Assembly: GCA_013423325.1 (NCBI GenBank)
Contig: BLJB01000124.1
Coordinates: 296-64,295 of the forward strand
From: Usnea hakonensis
Taxonomy: Eukaryota; Ascomycota; Lecanoromycetes; Lecanorales; Parmeliaceae
Reading direction: 5' to 3'
Length of the DNA: 64,000 bases
In this document: piece after piece, positions 32,948 to 44,048 of the stretch
Numbering within the stretch: the first letter of the stretch is position 1
Layout: every line of letters starts with the position of its first letter
Translations under genes and position numbers: made by a program
The notes under the pieces: generated by a model
What the model was told of the DNA's origin: nothing
Database searches by the model: none
What the model saw: the letters and a program-made list of their open reading frames with translations, nothing else

Positions 32948-35108
32948 CTCCCTCTTCATGGCTCATCAAGAGCATGGAGACTGCAGGCGAGCTGTCTATG
33001 GGGCTCTCCTGATTTGTCTCCTGGTTCGTCATGAATGGTGTTCGTTATGAACTGGTTTGGTGGCCTCTTTGGTCATTGTCACCAGGCCTTCCGAGGCATA
33101 TCATTGGCCGAAAAGTCATGCATTCCAAGTAGTTGCTTGCATCGCTCGAATTCTTTTCGTTAACGATCCTACGCTTGCCTATTTCAGAGCATTAGCTATT
33201 AAGATTGCCGGCACGGGCAGCCTGAGCTCTGGACGGACCACGAACGAGGTGAATCACTTTTCACTTGATCGAAAGGAAAAATTGACTTCATTCCTCACGA
33301 TGCACCACGTTCTGGGCGGAAAGGTGAGGGTGCAAATGAGCAGAGCATCTAAGGGAATTGGTTTTCAGATAACGGCGACCCTTCCAAGTCTCAGAAGCAT
33401 ATCTTCGAAGCCCGTGCATGGTGCTGGCACCAAACTTTTCTTATTTCAGGAGTGACACATTCGAACAGGATGATTGTCTCTGTTGCCTAGACATCGCAGG
33501 GGGTGAGGCTCAAGCTCTGTCTTTCGATCCCATCATTTCAGCGTCTACCTACAGGAAACCGTCTCAAGAACGTCAACATTATGTCAATTTATTGGCATGC
33601 TTGTATGCATTCACGTCTCAAGCAAGAAGGTATCCACCAGAAGGCCAAGCGTGACGACGATTGTGTCTTCGCCCATGCAGTTTTCGGAGGCACTAGGATC
33701 GACTCGCAGTTTGTCTCCAACGACGGACGCTGGTGCAACAGGGCACAGCCTTAATACATGCCAGCCCTTTCTCCCTCGTCTTCTGCTCGAGACGCGATAA
33801 TTGAAAAGTTTATCTCAACAGATCAGTCTCGTGAATTTTTGTAGGAATCGTCTGACCATCCAGCTACGCCACGATCAACTTCCAACCACCACCTCACAAG
33901 CCAATAAACAGCCATCGAGAGATATAATGACTTCCAAGGTACTTGACCAAACCCGTCAAATTCCGTCCGCAAACTATTATACACCCGAACACTCTGCGAG
34001 GTCTGCATTGCTGTTGTAAGTTGGTCATAAAAGTAATTGAAAGAATTGCCAACGATGGAACACGTCCTATTGTCTGAGAGATAATGAACATCTAGTGCCG
34101 ACCTTCGAACGTGGCATTCGTTTAGATGAGGCAGACTTTCCAGTTGTCTCTTATAATGTGACAAGGCACTTGAAGCTATGACCCAAGGTATCAGGCGACC
34201 TCGATGGCGCTCTCAAATTTCCGCTTTGAATGATCAGCTATTCTTAAGGTCTAGTTGACTTTGGTGCTGCTTACGTACGCCTCAGGTGTATGTGCACATT
34301 GTAAAAGATGTTTTTCAGAGCCGTATGGATACACGTGGATTACATATCAGACCAGCCCAGGATCGGTTCGGAATCCTTCACGAATCTTTAACGATTTCCT
34401 TCCATTCTAGAATGCACTTTGAACTCTCATAGAATGAAATGATTCCCCCGTTTCTCCCCAGCATCTAGAATCGTAGCTCTCGTCGCCATCATGCTTCCCG
34501 TTCAACTACCTACCATCTCTTCTTTCTGCGTTCACATAATCCCACTGTCTGACAACACACTAAATTATGCCATACTCGCAGCCAACAGGAGCGGAATCGT
34601 AGATCCGAGCTGAAGCCGCTTAGGGGTGTCTTTATGTGTATCGTGTGTCCCTTGGAGATCTGTGACATTGCCCTTATCTACATGGTGATGATCTTGAGGA
34701 CTGGTAAGTTGAGATGTGGTGATTCCGAGACTAGGAGGTTTTTGTATACGGTTCGTTGCTGGAATCGGAACGGAAGTGTTGGCGAGAAAAATGCGTTACT
34801 TAAGGGACCGAGGCGTTGAGCGAGGACTTTGCATGGAAGCTGAAAGAGATGTGTGTCAAGGAAAAGAACTGGAAGGGTTGGGAATCCATGGAATTTACCG
34901 AGTGTTGAGTCTCTCCCTGAAATTTGATGACATCGACACAACTGACAGCTGGCAACTTGTATGTATCGATTCCATAACATCTACCCACACATAAGCTGGC
35001 TCGACCACATCAGAAAGCAAGCCACCGATATCAATCCTAGCATTTCTCAGCTTCAACTTCCTTGCATCCGAGACCTCAGTTTCTTCGTACCACAGTCCGC
35101 CCTCCGAA
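32948..35108. other. Intergenic, no gene recognised
   Basis: About 2.2 kb of short frames on both strands, none with protein-like pattern or consistent splice partners. It may include flank disturbed by the copia insertion. The end is promoter of the F-box gene. Confidence 0.5.
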
Positions 35109-35741
35109 ATGATGTCCACATTCTCCTCGCTTCCCACGGAGCTTATTCAAGAGGTGGCCTCCTACCTGGCTCCATTTGACCAAGTCGCTCTCTCAGCAAC
35201 CTCAAAACTGCTTTCCACAATCATCAAACAACGCAAGCCTGTCGACGACCTCTCACGGCAAATCCATCTCTCCTGCACCTTAACACCCACGCAATCCCTA
35301 ACCTCACACTTCTTCCACCACCCCACAGAAGTCATAGACCTCCTCACCTACACCTGCGACCTCGTCTTCTCCAACAAAAAGCGTCACACCCTCTCTCGAA
35401 GATTGGCCCTAGCACGCACCCTGGGCTATTGGTACAAGCGCCGACATGACCATTCTCAGCCAGTGCAGCATCGGTTGCTGGAGCCTTACTTTGCGGAAAA
35501 GGGCTTTCCACAGTCTAGCATCGCCTATTACTACTGGAGCGCCATTCAGACGTTTGCAGAACGAATGGGTAGGTATGCATTTGAACAACGCCTGGCTTGG
35601 TGTGTCATTGCAAATTTTGCTGCAAACGCTCTGCGAGCCTTGCTTGAGACCCAGGCGAGAGTAATGGGGGAGGGAAGCGAAAAGATGCCTAACTCCGTCG
35701 AGGGGAGTGCTAGACGTATGTCAATGGGGGAAAGAGACTAG
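35109..35741 (+). CDS. F-box-like protein
   Basis: A single-exon protein of 210 residues. Residues 6-45 match an F-box (LPTELIQEVASYLAPFDQVALSATSK LL pattern: LP.E...E....L...D...L...sk.l), the segment that binds Skp1 in SCF ubiquitin ligases. The rest is helical, with HH and KKR motifs, and has no recognised substrate-binding repeats. The start could be M1 or M2. Target unknown; the small size is common among fungal F-box proteins. Confidence 0.75.
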   Translation: MMSTFSSLPTELIQEVASYLAPFDQVALSATSKLLSTIIKQRKPVDDLSRQIHLSCTLTPTQSLTSHFFHHPTEVIDLLTYTCDLVFSNKKRHTLSRRLALARTLGYWYKRRHDHSQPVQHRLLEPYFAEKGFPQSSIAYYYWSAIQTFAERMGRYAFEQRLAWCVIANFAANALRALLETQARVMGEGSEKMPNSVEGSARRMSMGERD

Positions 35742-36225
35742 ATAGAGCTTACTTGAGATGCTGCCGCTATACGATAGGCTTGAAATATATCTTGCAGGCT
35801 TAGCAAGCCTTGAGATACAACATGAATAAGCTGCTCAATGGCGTCGTTGTCAGCATTTGACTAAGATGATGACTGCATGATACACGCACACATATCCTTA
35901 TTTGCTAGACATAGCTGCGCACCTGACGTCATACAACATACTTTGTATAGCTTATGTCCGGGGGCGGAGATAAGATTTCCCGTGCATTACAGCCGAATGA
36001 CGTCAATGTTTATGTTGTTGTTCGTTTTCCGACAGCGGCGATAAAGATGGAGATAAAAGTCCTGTCGTGTTCTGGAGGTCTTCATATTGTCGATTGGAAT
36101 ATCTATATAAGAGTGTCTTACTACTCCTTAACTGATCTCTCTCCATCAGCATCGCTCAATCGTCGTCCCATTTCACAAGCATAAGAAAACCCTTGACTAA
36201 TTAATCCAGCGAACACCTACCAAAC
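35742..36225. promoter_or_regulatory. Intergenic, epimerase promoter side
   Basis: About 480 bases. TATATAAG near 36103-36110 lies about 120 bases upstream of the epimerase start and could be its TATA box. No gene seen. Confidence 0.4.
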
Positions 36226-37194
36226 ATGCCCCGTATCCTCATCCTCGGAGCCACCGGCTACATCGGCAATGCCCTGGCCCTCTCCCTCCTCCGCAACAAC
36301 CACAAAGTCTACGGCCTTGCCCGCGACCCCGCCTCAGCAAACCGGCTCGCCCGTCATGAAATCATCCCCGTCCTCGCCTCAACCGAGGACTCGGATGCCT
36401 ACATCCAACTCATCAAGACCGCGCACATCGACGTGGTCGTCGACTGCGTCGGCGCAAAGCAAACGAGCGCAAAAGTGCTCTCGGATGTCATGGAAGCGGG
36501 AAAGGAGAGGCTGAAAGAGGGTGGCGCCAAACTTGGCTTCGTGTACACGAGCGGCACATGGATGCACGGATCGAGTAAGGAGCGAGGCAGTGATCTTGAT
36601 CCCGTTGGTACCGACTACGCAAAGGCGCAACCACCGAGATTGGTGGCGTGGCGGCCGCAGGTCGAGAGAGATGTTTTGAGCGCACGGGATGTTTTGGACA
36701 CGGTTGTGGTGAGGCCGGCACTCGTTTACGGGAGAAAACATGTCGTGTGGCACTCCTTTCTTTTGCCCTTACTAGCAGCTGCAAACCGTGGTACCGAAGA
36801 CGACATCGAAATCCGCTTGGAGCCGTCGAGTCGACCAGGCCTTATACACGTCGACGACGTGGCAGAGGGGCTCCGGTGCGCGATCGAGAAGCTACCATTG
36901 ATATCAGGCACTAGCGTCTATCCCGTCTTCGATCTCATGACATCGCAAGAGTCGATGCAGGACATTTTCAATAGCTTCGGCGAGGCGGTTGGGTTGAAGG
37001 GGAAGGTCAAGCTAGTATCGCCGAGTGAGGATGATGTTTTTGCGGAAGCTTTCCAAACAAGTCGCAACGGGGACTCGTCGAGGGCCGAACAATTACTCGG
37101 GTGGGTTCCGAAGAGAAGAGGCTTCGTGGCTAATATGGACATGTATGCGATGGCATTTTCAGCGACGACGGAGGATTTTTCAAAGGATGTTTGA
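36226..37194 (+). CDS. NAD(P)-dependent epimerase/dehydratase-like SDR
   Basis: A single-exon protein of 322 residues. The N-terminal Rossmann motif GATGYIG (residues 8-14) is the GxxGxxG nucleotide-binding loop of extended short-chain dehydrogenases. DVVVDCVGA and VVVRPALVYGRKHVVW follow, the latter being the usual RP..VYG segment. IHVDDVAEG is typical of the NmrA/epimerase group. A classical YxxxK is not clear (TDYAKAQ at residues about 129-135 is offset), so it may be atypical or regulatory. Substrate unknown; cytosolic. Confidence 0.85.
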   Translation: MPRILILGATGYIGNALALSLLRNNHKVYGLARDPASANRLARHEIIPVLASTEDSDAYIQLIKTAHIDVVVDCVGAKQTSAKVLSDVMEAGKERLKEGGAKLGFVYTSGTWMHGSSKERGSDLDPVGTDYAKAQPPRLVAWRPQVERDVLSARDVLDTVVVRPALVYGRKHVVWHSFLLPLLAAANRGTEDDIEIRLEPSSRPGLIHVDDVAEGLRCAIEKLPLISGTSVYPVFDLMTSQESMQDIFNSFGEAVGLKGKVKLVSPSEDDVFAEAFQTSRNGDSSRAEQLLGWVPKRRGFVANMDMYAMAFSATTEDFSKDV

Positions 37195-38744
37195 TGCCCT
37201 TTCCATTTTCAGAAAACGTTTCTACCAATTGATTGTGCTTCACATTCACGACCACTTTCACTCGCCTGATTCTTGCTACAAGTCCAGACACGTATCTCCT
37301 TACGGAGAACCCCATGTCCGTCTATTGCCCTTTTCATCCTCCCTTTTACCACCTAGCACTTCCTTCCCTCGTCCCTCAACCAATTCCTTCCCTCTCTCTG
37401 CCTCCCCGTAATCCCCTTACCCTCTTTCTCGAAGTTAGAGGGCGTGGAGTAGCAGAGTTATACCGGGTACCCAAACAAGTCCTTTAGGTAGGGCGATGGC
37501 AGGGGGCCGATATCATCATCCTACTTCCAACTAAACCATCCCAATAGAAACCCGCACGTAGGGTAAGTAGCTACTTGTGCCGGAAAAAATTCGAACCAAA
37601 TCAAGCATTTCTAACTTCACAGCTAGTGTGTCCGCACTGCCCTCCCAGCCAAAACAACCAGAGTTTTTGGCAGAAAGCGGGCTTAGCCGCACTGTTTTCT
37701 ACTTTTTTTCTGCGCTCTCAAGACTGTAGGTAGGTATCTATACGTCCCGCCCTCCCTCCGTTCCCTCCCCGAAATCCCGAAATGAACATTCCAAAAAGAA
37801 GAAGAAAAAAAAGGGGGAATGCCGCGGCTCCCTCACCTCACCTAACCTCACCTCCCCACAAACGCGACGAAACAACTCCTCGTGCGAGTCTAGGGACGGT
37901 AGGTCGCTTCTCTATTTGGTTATTGGGTGGGATGAGATGAGATGAGAATGAGAATGAGAATGAGACGACACCTCACACCTCAGACAGACAGAAAAGACGA
38001 AAAAAAAATTACCTACGAGGACAAGGCCTAGGAACAGGCACGGCACGGCACGGATGGACACAGCGAGCCCGAAGCCCTCAACATTTTCTATTCCGTATTA
38101 ACACCAGTCCAGAGTACATAAAACATCTCATAAACGCAATCGCTAGATTTTCATCCACCAAAGATAAAGTAGTAAAACCCAGTTCAAGATCGTCCTTGCT
38201 ACAAATGAGTTTTGAGGATAGATTTCATGATAGTGAGATATATTACCGTCTTATACTTACACAAAATACCTTCAAAACAGCATGTCGCGCCAATTAAAAA
38301 TAATTGCTGCAAAACCAAGAACACTCTTCTCCCAGAAACAACCCCTCCCAACAAAGGCACCCCGCGAGCACCTCCACCATTTCCCTCTGAGCGAGTGAGT
38401 GAGAGAGAGTGTGTGGATGGATGGGAGTTTTTTCCTGGGTTGGGTTTTGTTTCGTCGGGGGTTGGAGTGAGGAATCCGCATCTTTTTTCCCCTTGAGAAT
38501 CGAAATCGAATTGGAGGAGTGTTTTCGACCGCGTGGGCGAGTGATATGGAAAGACCGTAACGAAAAGTCCATGGTCCAGCAAAGAATCGTCTATCGCATG
38601 GAGAAAAAGGTATATATCTGCAGACAGTCATTTGTAGGAAATCATATATAGCATTGCGGTAATGTATCATAAGCACCGACAACCACACACTCAGGACGTC
38701 CAACACCATCTCAACGGCCACCGCTTTCCTCATAAGCCAGACAC
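37195..38744. other. Long convergent intergenic region with simple-sequence tracts
   Basis: About 1.55 kb between two convergent genes. It holds pyrimidine-rich stretches, CTCACCT/ACCTAACCTC words (37837-37856), GATGA/GAATGA runs (37931-37965) and short A runs. No frame looks protein-coding. The texture resembles a fungal promoter or long leader more than a plain terminator region, but no matching gene is visible. Confidence 0.5.
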
Positions 38745-40330
38745 TCAAGCATTTGTTCCTTCTCGTTTCCATTGCTCTTCCTTGGACGTCCCGCTCGGGG
38801 ACGATGATAGTTTCCCGTCGTTACGATCCTGCAACTTTATCCACTCGGTCTTGGCGTGCGGCGCTGGGATATTCTGGCCCGCCATAGCTCGAGCGAGGGT
38901 GGTGTTGCCGCTATTGTGTGGTGTAATGGATGCAAGATGTTGGTAGAGGCGGGGGAGAACGACGAGGCAGCTGCAGACCAAACCGAAGGCAACTTCGGCG
39001 ATGCTGTTGAATGATCAGCCAGTCCTTCGATATCCTTTCCGTCGTCGAAGATCTCGTGGATATTCTATTGCAATAGGAAGTTGGAGGAATAAGGGACTCA
39101 CGCCCATAAATCGCATTGAAGCTTCACGTAGCTGTAATCCTTCGTTTTGATGAGTTTGACAATATACACCATGCGTATAATACTCGCGATGCAAGCTCTG
39201 GAGCATATCAACAAAGTAATCTTGTCTGAGAGCTCTGGAAAAGGGATATCACTAACAGTCCGCCGGCTGCAAAGATGGCAGAGACGCCAATCTTACGCTG
39301 CCGTGACATCTGCAGGTTCCAGATCTCATATATTGGAACACTCAACATCGCAATGTCAGAAGCCACATTGAAACTGGCGGATGCAAGATACCTACACATA
39401 CTACGGAGTCAGCATTGCTCCTTCGCGGTAAGAGGTTGATTTATAAAACAGATATATGCTATTGAACGAGACGCCTGCGCCCAAAAAGCGTCTTGCGAGT
39501 CGCTATGGGGCGCAATTGGGAGAACGTTGGCGTCAAAATGTAAAATACGTACAAAGCTTCGACGTCCAGACAGCGTCCTGGTTCCTCGGGCGTCCAGATC
39601 TTGCTACGGGGAGAGCACAAAAAGATAGGGACGAAGAAAAGGGCAAGATAGAACATGGCATTTACGACGATCAAGCCTTGAGTGAGCCAGTAGCCGATAT
39701 TGCGGTTGACGGAGCAGAAGACTCGAAGGAGCAGGAGCAGGATGGAACATTTTATGTGGAAGATCGAGATCGAGTAGACCATGTCTCCATAATTAGTGTA
39801 CTGGTCTACGTTAATGAATGCGTGATAATAAGCACACCCAAAGCATTGCAAGACCCACTCTCTTCTGATATTGGACTTGCCCGTAATAGAGATTCCACAT
39901 GTGGGTACCACCACCGTGATTGGCAATACACCAATCAATTGCGACCCGGACCATGAAAGATGCCTAGAGCGATTGATGTGAGATGGTCTGAACTCGATTT
40001 TCCTGGAATTACGCCCTCTCCAAGAGGCAAACCGCGGGGAGAGAGGCATAGCTCACCCATCCGATTACACAAGTATCTAGCATAAGTAAGACATGTTTTT
40101 GAAATATCTCGCCGTTTCTACTCACAGTCTTCCCAATTCACAGCCTTGATTATGAATTTCTTTGTGTATAAACGCGCAGCCACCATGACTGTTGTCGTAA
40201 TTATGCTACCGATAATGGTCAAAGTTTGATAGGGTCGCAATGTAAAAGGACTAAAGAACTCGGCCGGGACACCAGGCGGAGGCAACAAAGCCGGCTGATC
40301 TGGCGGAGGAATCCTGGATGATTGAGACAT
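38745..40330 (-). CDS. Rhodopsin-fold (SAT4/PTH11-like) integral membrane protein
   Basis: Seven exons (minus): 40330-40126, 40076-40057, 39963-39859, 39800-39553, 39391-39257, 39197-39102 and 39003-38745. All keep frame; 355 residues. Exon 2 is only 20 nt, encoding YTCVIGW with its flanking base; it completes the family's NWEDYTC..GW motif. Seven membrane segments are visible: TLTIIGSIITTTVMVAAR; ASFMVRVAIDWC; YSISIFHIKCSILLLLLRVF; IVVNAMFYLALFFVPIF; ASFNVASDIAMLSVPIY; the VSAIFAAGGLACIASII segment; and AEVAFGLVCSCLVVLP. Conserved landmarks HGGGTHMW and LQCDLWA fit the fungal rhodopsin domain family. Some relatives (PTH11) act in surface sensing in plant pathogens. There is no CFEM domain. 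Function here unknown. Confidence 0.88.
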
Positions 40331-41386
40331 TGGAATAGAGAGCAACGGGCACTTCCTCTGACAGGACGAGAAGAAGGCTGAAAAAGATGGGAGAAAAGGC
40401 GGATCTTCAAGACTTTTGAAGCATGAGCTGCCATGATCTCGTAAAACAATTTTCATTAGGAGGGGGGGCCGACAATAGCTGAAATTGATAAATGTGGATG
40501 GCAGCTCGCTAATGGAGCGGGAAGGTGACCTATGTATACGCTGTAACGTCATGTATTGTGTGTGAAAGAAAAATGAGGAGTAATGAATAGAGAGGTGCTG
40601 AGTGTAAAACCCTGACTGGACCACCAGTCGGGCATGATGACGATGACCATATTCCTCCAGAAGAATGTGCACACATAACGTCGGCCTCGTTATAGATGTA
40701 GGACAACATGCATGAGGCACGGTGACGCAACAAACATTCCAAGTACTCTAGCCTCATCTTTTCTGGCGATCAGGCGTATAAGTGGCTTTTAGTTAGAGAC
40801 ACGGCTGAGATGCAAGCCACTGATCCACCGTAGGGGGTGAGCGTTATACTTATGACGGTCGCGTACTTGGTCCTTTCCGCGGGACTTTCCCCGCACGGAA
40901 GGATCAGCGTCAGCATCGGCCGCCATCTGCCTTTTCCCGCCAAGTTGGCTTGAAATGCCCTAAACCATTACAAGGCAGGAACGCAATCTTTCAGATCTTT
41001 ACCTGCTTGGGTAGTCGGGTTTGTTGATCTATATGAAACACATGCCGCGCCCCTGTATGTAAGCGAGCTCAATTTCTTCCCATCAAGGCATTCAACTGCC
41101 AGCCCGGCGTGTTATTGGAAAGCATGACGCCAAAAAAGCCCCTTGGTGTTAGCTATATTCACAGGTTGGTGTAGTGAGACCGAAAGTTGACCCGCCTGCA
41201 AGTTTACCCTCCTCATCTTCGTGCCCTGATACTACCATATAGCTCCAACCTTTTGATTTTCATCGCCTGTAGTGTAAATGCCATCCAAAGTCATAGATAT
41301 CTAAACTGAAATATTTGAGTTTGGAAGGTCAAAACAGTCCGACGATCAAAAACAAGCATAATCGGACAAGATGGCTTTAACATAAG
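40331..41386. other. Intergenic; promoter of the membrane protein
   Basis: About 1.05 kb. An imperfect GC-rich palindrome at about 40872-40902 (CCTTTCCGCGGG paired with CCCCGCACGGAAGG) could form a hairpin or bind a zinc-cluster factor. No gene recognised. Confidence 0.45.
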
Positions 41387-42488
41387 TCATAGCTTCGACT
41401 TCTTGCCGCCCTTGACCCCAGAGACCGTTTCATTACCCAAAAGGAAATCTGGATACTGAAAGCCACCCATATTGGGCGTCGACGTTCGCCACGCTGCTCC
41501 GTCGACTGGGTATCACACATTGGCTCATGTCTCCACAGAGGGGAAAATCAGACTTACCAACTAGCGTCTGCCCTGATACATAATTTCCAGCATCCGAGAA
41601 CAGAAAGACAGTAGCGTCTGAAATCTCCTTTACAGTACCCCACCTTCCCAAGGGAATGTTTTTGGAAGTCTTGGCCAAATCGTCCGTCTTTGACAATCTT
41701 TCCATGCCCTCTGTACCTGCGATAGGGCCTGGTGCGATAACATTGGACGTCACACCTTGCGGACCGAATTCAAGAGCGACACTGTTGCAAAGTGCATCAA
41801 CGCCGGCTTTGGCAACGCTGACATGAGTCTGGAGAGGCATGCCAGTGTAATGGAATGTGGCTGAGACGAAGATGATGCGGCCGCCAGTTCCCGTTGAAGT
41901 GGCTGATTCCCAGTCAGACTTGTGCTTGCCTGCTGAAGTGACGAGATGGGGTAGTGTCGCCTTAACAGTGTTGTAAGAACCTAGAACGTCGATATCCATG
42001 ACCGATTTGAAAGCATTTGTGCTAAGCTGGTTGATAGAGGCGAGAAAATTGCCTGCAGCTCCGGCGCTGGAGGGTATTATTACACGCAGATACAGCATGC
42101 TACCTTCATAGACTTACATCACGAAGTCAATTCCACCAAGCTCTTCAACACACTTCTCAACTGCTGTCTTCATGCTCTCGATGCTCCTTACATCAATAGA
42201 TCCAAAGCCCAGTACTTTTGCACCTTGCCTTGCAGTAGCGATGTCTTTCGCCATCTTCTCCGTTTTCTCGACATTTCGTCCAATTATGCAAGCATTAGCG
42301 CCGAGGTGAACCATGGCTCTGACCTGGGCGCTACAGATAGTGCCAGCGCCACCTGTACAGAATACGACTTTGTTTTCTGAAACGAAGACATGAGCTCAAG
42401 CGAAACGTAAGACATAGAGGGACTGATTGGTACCAAAAATGCCATCTTTCCAGATATCGCTCACGTACTCTTGCTTGGCGAGAGGCAT
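41387..42488 (-). CDS. SPS19: Peroxisomal 2,4-dienoyl-CoA reductase (SDR) with PTS1
   Basis: Four exons (minus): 42488-42434, 42376-42118, 42066-41558 and 41505-41387. Introns are 51-57 nt; 313 residues. Start MPLAKQEYVSDIWKDGIFENKVVFCTGG-type is typical of fungal DECR proteins. Rossmann motif TGGAGTI (residues 26-32). A SATFHYTG..LQTHVSVAKAGVDAL segment carries the family's Ser and Lys; the classical catalytic Tyr of SDRs is replaced here, as is known for dienoyl-CoA reductases. PGPI.GTEGMERL lies in the substrate loop. The last three residues are SKL, a perfect peroxisomal targeting signal 1. It reduces 2,4-dienoyl-CoA with NADPH so that unsaturated fatty acids can enter beta-oxidation. A CCGAGG core (42758-42763), as bound by fungal FarA/FarB regulators, lies 270 bases upstream. 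Confidence 0.93.
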
Positions 42489-42931
42489 TTTTATTTTCCA
42501 AGGCGGCGTAGGTACGATTCAGATATAAAATAAAGCAGTTCTTGGGTGTCCACGATGATACATAAGGACAGCCTCCACAAAAAGGGACGGCTTGAGGCAG
42601 CTTATATGCGCGAGGCTTGCGTGAGATCGGCTCAACTCCAGGCCGCCGAAATTCAGACCGAGGTTGATTACAAGCTTGATTCTCAACACAAGTCTAGTAA
42701 ATATCCAGTAATACTTACTGACACAGATCTCGAATACAGAACCACGTATTTGCTGGGCCGAGGCGACAGATATAATGGTCCAAGAAGTCGCCGCTTCCAC
42801 ACTAGAGCTTATCCCTGCTGCCGATCCGAAAAGTATACTTTACTTTAGGCGCTAAACAGCCGTTCCACCTCCTTCTAAATTCCGCCTCCACCCTGCACCA
42901 TTTCTACATACAGCTCTGAACATCAGACAAG
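42489..42931. promoter_or_regulatory. Divergent SPS19/ATG33 promoter
   Basis: About 440 bases shared by two divergent starts. It holds one CCGAGG (42758-42763), a six-base core of the fungal fatty-acid-responsive element; one copy of six bases is weak evidence. Confidence 0.4.
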
Positions 42932-43574
42932 ATGCCCGGTTCCAGACTATACCCATTATCCTTCCTCTGCAAATTCGTCGGCACCATCTCACTCGGCCTG
43001 CTCACCGTAAGTCCCTCCCCCACCCTCCCCATCCCCATCTACTTCCCCCATAGCCCCCACCATACATAACCTAACATCTTCAAACCCTCAGGGCGTATCA
43101 TACACCACCATAACCACAACCCTCCCCCCAATCCAATCCCTCCCAAGCTCGCAACCCGCCTCCTCCACATTCCAGCACGTCCGCACCCTAGTGCACCGCC
43201 ACCAACTCCTCCTCTCCACCATCTCCAGCTCATCCCTTCTCCTCGCCTACGCCATCTCGCCGCCCCGTCGCCGCCATCCCTATCTCCTATGGGCGACTCT
43301 TGCCATCGGACTGGGCTACACCAAGGAGATTTACGCGGGCGTGGTTGGCAAGGCGAAGACGAAGGGTAAAGGGGAGGAGAGCGGGGTTCGATCGAGGACG
43401 CCGGATAGTAGTGATGAGGAGTGGGAGGTTGAGGGGGGGAGTACGGGGGGGTTGAATGGGGAGGCGGTGAGGGAAGGGATGGAGAAGTGGAGGGGGAAGA
43501 TGGTGGGGAGGACGGTGGTGTGGGGTGTTGGGTGGTTGGTTACGGTGGTGGGGCTTTGGGGAGATGGAGTGTAG
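42932..43574 (+). CDS. ATG33: Atg33-like mitophagy membrane protein
   Basis: Two exons, 42932-43006 and 43092-43574 (85-nt intron), 185 residues. Too short at the 5' end to appear whole in a simple frame. The N-terminus KFVGTISLGLLTGVSYTT, with the intron exactly after LLT, matches the conserved start of filamentous-fungal Atg33 proteins. Further membrane segments are LLLSTISSSSLLLAYAI, HPYLLWATLAIGLGYT and the C-terminal VVWGVGWLVTVVGLW. In yeast Atg33 is an outer mitochondrial membrane protein that promotes selective mitophagy in stationary phase. The loop (residues about 120-160) is charged and Gly-rich. The C-terminal half is poorly conserved, so identification rests mainly on the N-terminus. 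Confidence 0.78.
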
Positions 43575-44048
43575 GTGTGGGAGGAGATATTGTGCAGGGC
43601 TTAGGCTGGCTTGATTCGGATCGGGTTCGGTGAAGTTAGGCTGGCTCTTAGGTGAGGACTATCGAGGGACGATGATGCAGACAGATATGAGAATATGTGT
43701 GTGGGGGGGTGGCTGGCGGTTGCGATATCTCTACTCGTTTTCCAGCATGGAAGTAGGTCTTTGATGGTTGCATGCTAAATACAATTCTTCGCGCCAGCAC
43801 AAAATCTGACATCCAAGCCATCCTGCCGAATTCCAAGAGAAACTGAACTGAAGATGCAGCTCGACGAAAATCCTTGCTTCCGCGCTCATTGGCCCAGAGC
43901 TATCAGCGGCACGAAGAAAGACCAGGGCTGACCAGCGAGAACACCAGGCATGGTAAGACACAAATGCTGAGAACCCGGAAGACCAAAAAACAAAAAGACC
44001 CCCAACAGCAACTCCAACAATCAACTCTGCCATGACTGCCGAATCCTA
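43575..44048. other. Intergenic between ATG33 and microprotein
   Basis: About 470 bases. A minus-strand frame at 43731-44033 begins with a hydrophobic stretch (MAELIVGVAVGGLFVFW) but overlaps what should be the 3' UTR of the microprotein gene and has no other support. I do not call it. Confidence 0.4.

Noticed and set aside
36379..36784. Long antisense frames opposite the epimerase
   Set aside because: They mirror codon usage of the real gene on the plus strand and show no protein-like pattern.
35109..42488. Secondary-metabolite or catabolic cluster around the epimerase, dienelactone hydrolase, MFS and reductase genes
   Set aside because: No backbone synthase, P450 or pathway regulator lies in the window, and the genes are separated by long spacers and housekeeping genes.
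43731..44033. Minus-strand frame starting MAELIVGVAVGG as a second microprotein
   Set aside because: It overlaps the expected 3' UTR of the spliced microprotein gene and is protein-like only for its first 30 residues.
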